Of a DNA stretch of 64,000 nucleotides, positions 59,730 through 64,000 are shown piece by piece. The stretch's first letter is position 1. Every line of letters begins with the position of its first letter. This DNA comes from Neorhizobium alkalisoli (GTDB lineage Bacteria > Pseudomonadota > Alphaproteobacteria > Rhizobiales > Rhizobiaceae), in assembly GCF_002968635.1 (NCBI RefSeq), contig NZ_PVBN01000012.1:1-64000 (forward strand), read 5' to 3'. A program made the translations under genes and the position numbers. The notes below the pieces were generated by a model. The model was not told the DNA's origin. It did no database searches and saw nothing but the letters and a program-made list of their open reading frames with translations.

Positions 59730-60611
59730 ATGAGTTCGGTCATGAAGAATATCGGCATCATCGGAGCGGGCCAGATGGGCTGCGGCATAGCCCATGTCTC
59801 GGCTCTCGCCGGTTACAAGGTGCAGATGTACGACCTTTCCCCGGACCGGATCGAGGCTGCGCTTGCCACGATCAACGGCAATCTTGCCCGCCAGGTCGGC
59901 CATGGCAAATTGACCGATGACGAACGCAAGGCCGCGCTTTCCCTCATCTCCGGCTCGGCTGACCTGAACGACCTCGCGCCGATGGACATGGTGATCGAGG
60001 CCGCGACTGAGGATGAGAGCGTCAAGCGCAAGATCTATGCCCAGGTCTGTCCGGTCCTGAAGCAGGAAGCCCTGCTCGCCACCAATACGTCTTCGCTCTC
60101 GATCACCCGGCTCGCTTCCGCCACCGACCGGCCGGAACGTTTCATGGGTATCCATTTCATGAACCCGGTGCCGGTGATGAAACTCGTTGAACTGGTGCGC
60201 GGCATCGCGACCGACGAGCCGACCTTCCGGGCCGCCAAGGAATATGTCGCGACGCTCGACAAGACCGTGACGGTCGCCGAGGATTTCCCCGCGTTCATCG
60301 TCAACCGCATCCTGCTGCCGATGATCAACGAGGCGATCTACACGCTCTATGAAGGCGTCGGTTCGGTCGAGGCGATCGACACCGCCATGAAGCTTGGCGC
60401 CAACCATCCGATGGGCCCGCTCCAGCTGGCCGACTTCATCGGCCTCGACACCTGCCTTTCGATCATGCAGGTGCTGCACGACGGTCTTGCCGACAGCAAA
60501 TATCGCCCCTGCCCGCTTCTCGTCAAATACGTCGAAGCCGGCTGGCTCGGCCGCAAATCCGGCCGCGGCTTCTACGATTATCGCGGCGAAGTCCCGGTTC
60601 CGACGCGGTGA
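59730..60611 (+). CDS. hbdA: 3-hydroxybutyryl-CoA dehydrogenase
   Basis: A 293-residue NAD-dependent 3-hydroxyacyl-CoA dehydrogenase acting on short chains such as hydroxybutyryl-CoA. Dinucleotide motif GAGQMG at 12-17; the catalytic His is in GIHFMNPVPVM, and NTSSLSI precedes it; the C-terminal dimer domain contains NHPMGPLQLADFIGLD. It may supply or use acetoacetyl-CoA in butyrate or PHB metabolism. ATG 59730 (MSSVMKN) or ATG 59742. Convergent with vapC. Confidence 0.93.
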   Translation: MSSVMKNIGIIGAGQMGCGIAHVSALAGYKVQMYDLSPDRIEAALATINGNLARQVGHGKLTDDERKAALSLISGSADLNDLAPMDMVIEAATEDESVKRKIYAQVCPVLKQEALLATNTSSLSITRLASATDRPERFMGIHFMNPVPVMKLVELVRGIATDEPTFRAAKEYVATLDKTVTVAEDFPAFIVNRILLPMINEAIYTLYEGVGSVEAIDTAMKLGANHPMGPLQLADFIGLDTCLSIMQVLHDGLADSKYRPCPLLVKYVEAGWLGRKSGRGFYDYRGEVPVPTR

Positions 60612-60620
60612 CGCTACTCG

Positions 60621-61019
60621 TCACATGGTAGTGATGTCCGTCCTGGAAAAGTCGTTTCCTTTGAAGAGCAAAGGGATACGATGAACCTTGGCGCATGCGT
60701 AAGACATACAATCGGCAAGATTGAGTTGAGCCGGATGTCCGCGCCCCTTGCCATAGTCCGCGAAAGCTTGGACAGCTACAGTGGCAATGACACCGTCGAT
60801 CGGCAAAACAGTGATGTCTGCCTCGGCCAATAGAGCCCTTACGCGGGTTTCGACCACCACGGGGTCGAGATCAAGCATCGTCGCCAGCCGCATGGATGCT
60901 TCGAGGATAACCAGCCCGGATGTGAAGCAACTCGGTGTTTCGGCAATGCGTTCGGCGTAAATAGCTGCATCAGTCTCATCCGCCAGAAGCGCAACAATCA
61001 CCGACGTATCGATGAACAT
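60621..61019 (-). CDS. vapC: VapC family ribonuclease toxin (PIN domain)
   Basis: A 132-residue PIN-domain toxin, in known cases an RNase for tRNA or rRNA. Acidic residues of the PIN site are visible: D4 in MFIDTSVIVALL, Glu in VILEASMRLA, and Asp in LNLADCMSYACAK. Its ATG overlaps the vapB stop by one base (TGATG), so it is coupled. Adjacent 3' end of the dehydrogenase gene is only 9 bases away. Confidence 0.9.
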   Translation of the reverse strand: MFIDTSVIVALLADETDAAIYAERIAETPSCFTSGLVILEASMRLATMLDLDPVVVETRVRALLAEADITVLPIDGVIATVAVQAFADYGKGRGHPAQLNLADCMSYACAKVHRIPLLFKGNDFSRTDITTM

Positions 61020-61261
61020 CAGGAATGGCCCCACATCGCATCGATCTCGGCCTTGGTCACCGCCCGCCCCTGTGCCCCTGCCTGTGCCCGGAGATCGGCC
61101 GCTATCCTCGCAATTCTGTCGGCGAGTTTCGTCTTGGCGTTCTCTCTGCGTAATTCCTCTTCAAGGGCCTGAATGACCGCCACCGTCATGGTTACCTGAC
61201 GTTTTTCCGCCAGCTCCTGCGCCAGCTCGCGGGCGCGCGCGTCTCGTATCTGCAAGGTCAT
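61019..61261 (-). CDS. vapB: VapB family antitoxin
   Basis: An 80-residue antitoxin of the PSK/VapB-like type: N-terminal DNA-binding part (LQIRDARARELAQELAEKRQVTMTVAVIQALEEELRRE) and a C-terminal toxin-binding tail (IAADLRAQAGAQGRAVTKAEIDAMWGH). Upstream of vapC with one-base overlap, the standard autoregulated layout. It sits between hbdA and tlpA. Confidence 0.88.
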   Translation of the reverse strand: MTLQIRDARARELAQELAEKRQVTMTVAVIQALEEELRRENAKTKLADRIARIAADLRAQAGAQGRAVTKAEIDAMWGHS

Positions 61262-61340
61262 GGCTTACGCTCCATCATCCGCAAACAGTATCATTACAGG
61301 AAACGAGTGTCATCCATACATCGCGCATGGACGTTGAGCG

Positions 61341-62009
61341 TCAGGATCCCTTCGCGGCTGTAATAAGAGCCTTGGCATCCGGGCTATCCCAGGCGGCGGG
61401 GCCGTTCATGGCAGAGATCAGGCAGCCCTTTTTGTCCATCACCAGCGTGACCGGCAGGCCGAAGGCAAGTCCTTCCTTCTTCAGGCTATTGAAGACGCCC
61501 ATCGAACTGTCGCGGTAATAGCCAAGCTTGTCGATGCCGTATTCTGCGAGAAACGCCTTGGGTTTCTCGTCCGTGCCGGTGTCGATGTTGACCGCCACCA
61601 CTTCGAAGTCGGACCCGCCCATTTCCTTCTGGAGAACGTTCAGCGCCGGCATCTCCTCGCGACAGGGGCCGCACCAGGTAGCCCAGAGATTGAGAAGCAC
61701 GGTCTTGCCGGCGAAATCGGCCGTCTTCAAGTCTTGTCCCTCCGGTCCCTTGAAGGAAAGAGCGAGCGGCCGCGGCGGCTGGGCGGCCACCATCGCCGCG
61801 ACCTGGCCCTTGGAAAACTTCGAGACCGACTTCACCTTCTCGACCGCGCCCTCGCAAGCTCCGGAGGGCTGAGCGAGGAGAACGTCCTCGCCATTGCCAG
61901 ACCCCACATTCGTCACGTATACCGCCACGGCGCCGGCGATGATCCCCGCGACGGCGGCAAACAGGATCAATCGGACGGAAGGAAGGCCGAAAGGTCTTTT
62001 GGTCGTCAT
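61341..62009 (-). CDS. tlpA: TlpA family thiol:disulfide oxidoreductase
   Basis: A 222-residue membrane-anchored periplasmic thioredoxin. N-terminal anchor at about 12-33, thioredoxin fold with active site WCGPC (C113, C116) in LNLWATWCGPCREEM, and the cis-Pro in GLPVTLVMD. TlpA reduces copper-binding proteins for cytochrome oxidase assembly; an extra Cys pair (about C52 and one in KKGCLISA) is present as in that group. ATG 62009 with GGAG 7 bases upstream, only 24 bases from the divergent argH start. Confidence 0.88.
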   Translation of the reverse strand: MTTKRPFGLPSVRLILFAAVAGIIAGAVAVYVTNVGSGNGEDVLLAQPSGACEGAVEKVKSVSKFSKGQVAAMVAAQPPRPLALSFKGPEGQDLKTADFAGKTVLLNLWATWCGPCREEMPALNVLQKEMGGSDFEVVAVNIDTGTDEKPKAFLAEYGIDKLGYYRDSSMGVFNSLKKEGLAFGLPVTLVMDKKGCLISAMNGPAAWDSPDAKALITAAKGS

Positions 62010-62033
62010 CAACTACTCCAGGACTTTTGCATC

Positions 62034-63437
62034 ATGGCCGACGGTACGAACGACGCGACATCTTCCAACCAGATGTGGGGCGGGCGCTTCGCCTCCGGGC
62101 CGGATGCGATCATGGAGGAGATAAATGCCTCGATCGGTTTCGACAAGAAGCTCTATGCCCAGGATATCCGCGGCTCTATAGCGCATGCGACCATGCTGGC
62201 GGAGAAAGGCATCATTTCGGGCGAAGATAAAGACAAGATCTTGTCTGGCCTAAACACGATCCTGTCAGAGATCGAAAGCGGGCAATTCGAATTTTCGAGA
62301 CAGCTCGAAGACATTCACATGAATATCGAGGCGCGGCTTGCCGTGCTGATCGGGCCCGCCGCCGGACGTCTGCACACCGCCCGCTCCCGCAACGATCAGG
62401 TGGCGCTCGATTTCCGTCTCTGGGTCAAGGAAGAACTCGCCAAGACCGAGCGCATGCTGACCGCGCTGATCACTGCTTTCCTCGATCGCGCCGAAGAACA
62501 TGCCGACACCGTGATGCCGGGCTTCACGCATCTCCAGACCGCCCAGCCGGTGACCTTCGGCCATCATTGCATGGCCTATGTGGAAATGTTCGGCCGTGAC
62601 CGCGCCCGCGTGCGGCACGCGATCGACCATCTCGACGAAAGCCCGATCGGCGCCGCGGCACTGGCAGGAACCCCTTACCCGATCGACCGCCACATGACGG
62701 CAAAGGCGCTCGGTTTCCGCGAACCGACCCGCAATTCGATCGACACCGTCTCCGACCGCGACTTCGCGCTGGAGTTTTTGTCGGTCGCGGCAATCTGCGC
62801 CGTGCACCTGTCGCGGCTTGCCGAAGAGATCGTCATCTGGTCGACGCCGCAATTCGGCTTCGTGCGCCTGTCGGACGCCTTTTCGACCGGCTCCTCGATC
62901 ATGCCTCAGAAGAAGAACCCGGACGCGGCGGAACTGGTGCGCGCCAAGACCGGCCGCATCAACGGCTCGCTGGTGGCGCTGCTCACCGTCATGAAGGGCC
63001 TTCCGCTCGCCTATTCCAAGGACATGCAGGAAGACAAAGAACAGGTCTTCGATTGCGCCGAAAACCTGGAACTGGCGATTGCGGCCATGACCGGCATGGT
63101 GCGCGACATGACGGTGCGCGCCGACAAGATGCGCGCCGCCGCAGGCGCGGGCTATTCCACCGCGACCGACCTTGCCGACTGGCTGGTGCGGGAAGTCGGC
63201 CTGCCCTTCCGCGACGCTCACCATGTAACCGGTCGCGCGGTGGCATTGGCCGAACAGAAGGGTTGCGACCTTTCCGAGCTTTCGCTCGCCGAACTCCAGG
63301 AGATCAATGCCGCGATCACCGACAAGGTTTTCAACGTGCTTTCGGTCGACGCCTCGGTCGCCAGCCGCCAGAGTTTTGGCGGCACTGCGCCGTCGGAAGT
63401 CAGGAAACAGATCGCCTGGTGGCGCGCTAGAAACTGA
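62034..63437 (+). CDS. argH: Argininosuccinate lyase
   Basis: A 467-residue enzyme of the fumarase/aspartase superfamily that splits argininosuccinate to arginine and fumarate. Signature GSSIMPQKKNPDAAE holds the catalytic Ser loop; N-terminal MWGGRF and TARSRNDQVALDFRLW are typical. ATG 62034 (MADGTNDATSS). First of a run with the lipoprotein and lysA genes, a conserved rhizobial order. Together with argJ it shows arginine biosynthesis genes at two places in the window. Confidence 0.96.
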   Translation: MADGTNDATSSNQMWGGRFASGPDAIMEEINASIGFDKKLYAQDIRGSIAHATMLAEKGIISGEDKDKILSGLNTILSEIESGQFEFSRQLEDIHMNIEARLAVLIGPAAGRLHTARSRNDQVALDFRLWVKEELAKTERMLTALITAFLDRAEEHADTVMPGFTHLQTAQPVTFGHHCMAYVEMFGRDRARVRHAIDHLDESPIGAAALAGTPYPIDRHMTAKALGFREPTRNSIDTVSDRDFALEFLSVAAICAVHLSRLAEEIVIWSTPQFGFVRLSDAFSTGSSIMPQKKNPDAAELVRAKTGRINGSLVALLTVMKGLPLAYSKDMQEDKEQVFDCAENLELAIAAMTGMVRDMTVRADKMRAAAGAGYSTATDLADWLVREVGLPFRDAHHVTGRAVALAEQKGCDLSELSLAELQEINAAITDKVFNVLSVDASVASRQSFGGTAPSEVRKQIAWWRARN

Positions 63438-63523
63438 AGACGAATTGTTCCCGGAAATGACTGCACAAGGGCGCGGAACTTCGCTATGAAGGTTCCGCAG
63501 CCGTGCCGGATATAGGTGTGAGA

Positions 63524-63730
63524 ATGTCGAAATCCCTGGTAAATATCGCCCGCATCACCTTTGTGCTGAGCCTCGCCGGCGTCGTGGCTGCCGGCTGCGG
63601 CCGCAAGGGCGACCTCGACCGCCCGAGCACGCCGGTGGAGCAGCAGAACATCCGTAAGCCGGGCAAACCGGGAGAACGAAAACCCGAACCTGTAGCCGAA
63701 AAGCCTTTCGTTCTGGACCCGCTTCTGTAA
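63524..63730 (+). CDS. lptM: Small lipoprotein, LptM (YifL) like
   Basis: A 68-residue lipoprotein with signal peptide and lipobox VVAAGC (Cys about residue 25), followed by the family's GCGRKGDLDRP phrase. The rest is Pro/Lys-rich and ends LDPLL. LptM helps LptD mature at the outer membrane. ATG 63524. Lies between argH and lysA, as in many proteobacteria. Confidence 0.87.
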   Translation: MSKSLVNIARITFVLSLAGVVAAGCGRKGDLDRPSTPVEQQNIRKPGKPGERKPEPVAEKPFVLDPLL

Positions 63731-63742
63731 TCGAGCACTGAC

Positions 63743-64000
63743 GTGAACCATTTTCATTACATCGACGGCGTGTTGCACGCCGAGAACGTGCCGATCCCGG
63801 AAATCGCCAAGGCCGTGGGCACCCCCTTCTACGTCTATTCGACGGCAACGCTGGAGCGACACTACAAGGTCTTCTCCCAGGCTTTCGCCGACGTGGATGC
63901 GATGGTCTGTTACGCCATGAAGGCGAATTCCAACCAGGCGGTGCTGAAGACGCTCGGCCGGTTGGGCGCCGGCGTCGACGTGGTTTCCGGCGGCGAGCTT
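63743..64000 (+). CDS. lysA: Diaminopimelate decarboxylase, 5' part (cut by the window end)
   Basis: The first 86 codons of a PLP enzyme that makes lysine from meso-diaminopimelate. Start GTG 63743, then NHFHYIDGVLHAENV; the PLP Lys is in VCYAMKANSNQAVLK and GVDVVSGGEL follows, all hallmarks of LysA. 12 bases after the lipoprotein stop. The rest lies beyond the window. lysC, the first step of the pathway, is at 17-18 kb. Confidence 0.93.
   Translation, partial: MNHFHYIDGVLHAENVPIPEIAKAVGTPFYVYSTATLERHYKVFSQAFADVDAMVCYAMKANSNQAVLKTLGRLGAGVDVVSGGEL

Overview
The window looks like a chromosomal segment of an alphaproteobacterium of the Rhizobiaceae (Rhizobium/Agrobacterium/Ensifer relatives). 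The reasons are the high GC content with strong GC bias at third codon positions, the gene order clpB / DUF4167 / prmC-prfA-ptsP-lysC / ubiG / DUF1178-nitrilase-grxC-comF / mutT-GNAT-argJ / PpiC-secA, the argH-lptM-lysA end, and repeat elements of rhizobial type. No rRNA, CRISPR array, insertion sequence or prophage is visible. One tRNA gene (Leu, anticodon CAA) is present. The right end cuts lysA.

Layout. 0.5-6 kb: M23 peptidase, a frameshifted LD-carboxypeptidase and clpB. 6-11.3 kb: an accessory block (ICMT-like methyltransferase, thioredoxin-reductase-like flavoprotein, TetR, SAM methyltransferase, DsrE protein and divergent AraC). 11.4-18.2 kb: core block on the minus strand, DUF4167, then lysC-ptsP-prfA-prmC as a probable operon. 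18.3-32 kb: a second accessory block containing an SH3-domain secreted protein, a LacI regulator and a divergent seven-gene uronate-oligosaccharide operon (GH105 hydrolase, KduI, an 827-residue protein I do not recognise, and a complete ABC importer), then small secreted or Cys-motif proteins and an alpha/beta hydrolase. 32-44 kb: core genes (ubiG, nitrilase, grxC, comF, mutT, argJ, PpiC, secA), interrupted by a ParDE toxin-antitoxin pair and a short orphan Flp-type pilin gene. 44-57.7 kb: LysR/MFS pair, polysaccharide flippase with a GNAT/CelD-like partner, acyl-CoA synthetase, tRNA-Leu, dsbB, HNH nuclease, AlkA, GluQ, YihY, SDR, cobalamin adenosyltransferase and rhomboid protease. 57.7-64 kb: etfBA and a 3-hydroxyacyl-CoA dehydrogenase (acyl-CoA oxidation), VapBC, TlpA, argH, lptM-like lipoprotein and lysA.

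How genes work together. The 20.6-29.8 kb operon should import an unsaturated uronic-acid oligosaccharide, cleave it in the cytoplasm (GH105, perhaps the 827-residue protein) and isomerise the released 5-keto-4-deoxyuronate (KduI). Two candidate LacI operators lie in the divergent promoter, and a large rhizobial palindromic repeat separates the binding-protein gene from the permease genes. The most unusual items are the 827-residue protein of unrecognised family, the promoter of etfBA with ACGT half-sites between its -35 and -10 elements, the flavoprotein whose NAD(P)H motif is not visible, and a nested GACACG palindrome cluster ahead of a Cys-motif protein. All functional calls rest on reading motifs by eye; no database search was run.
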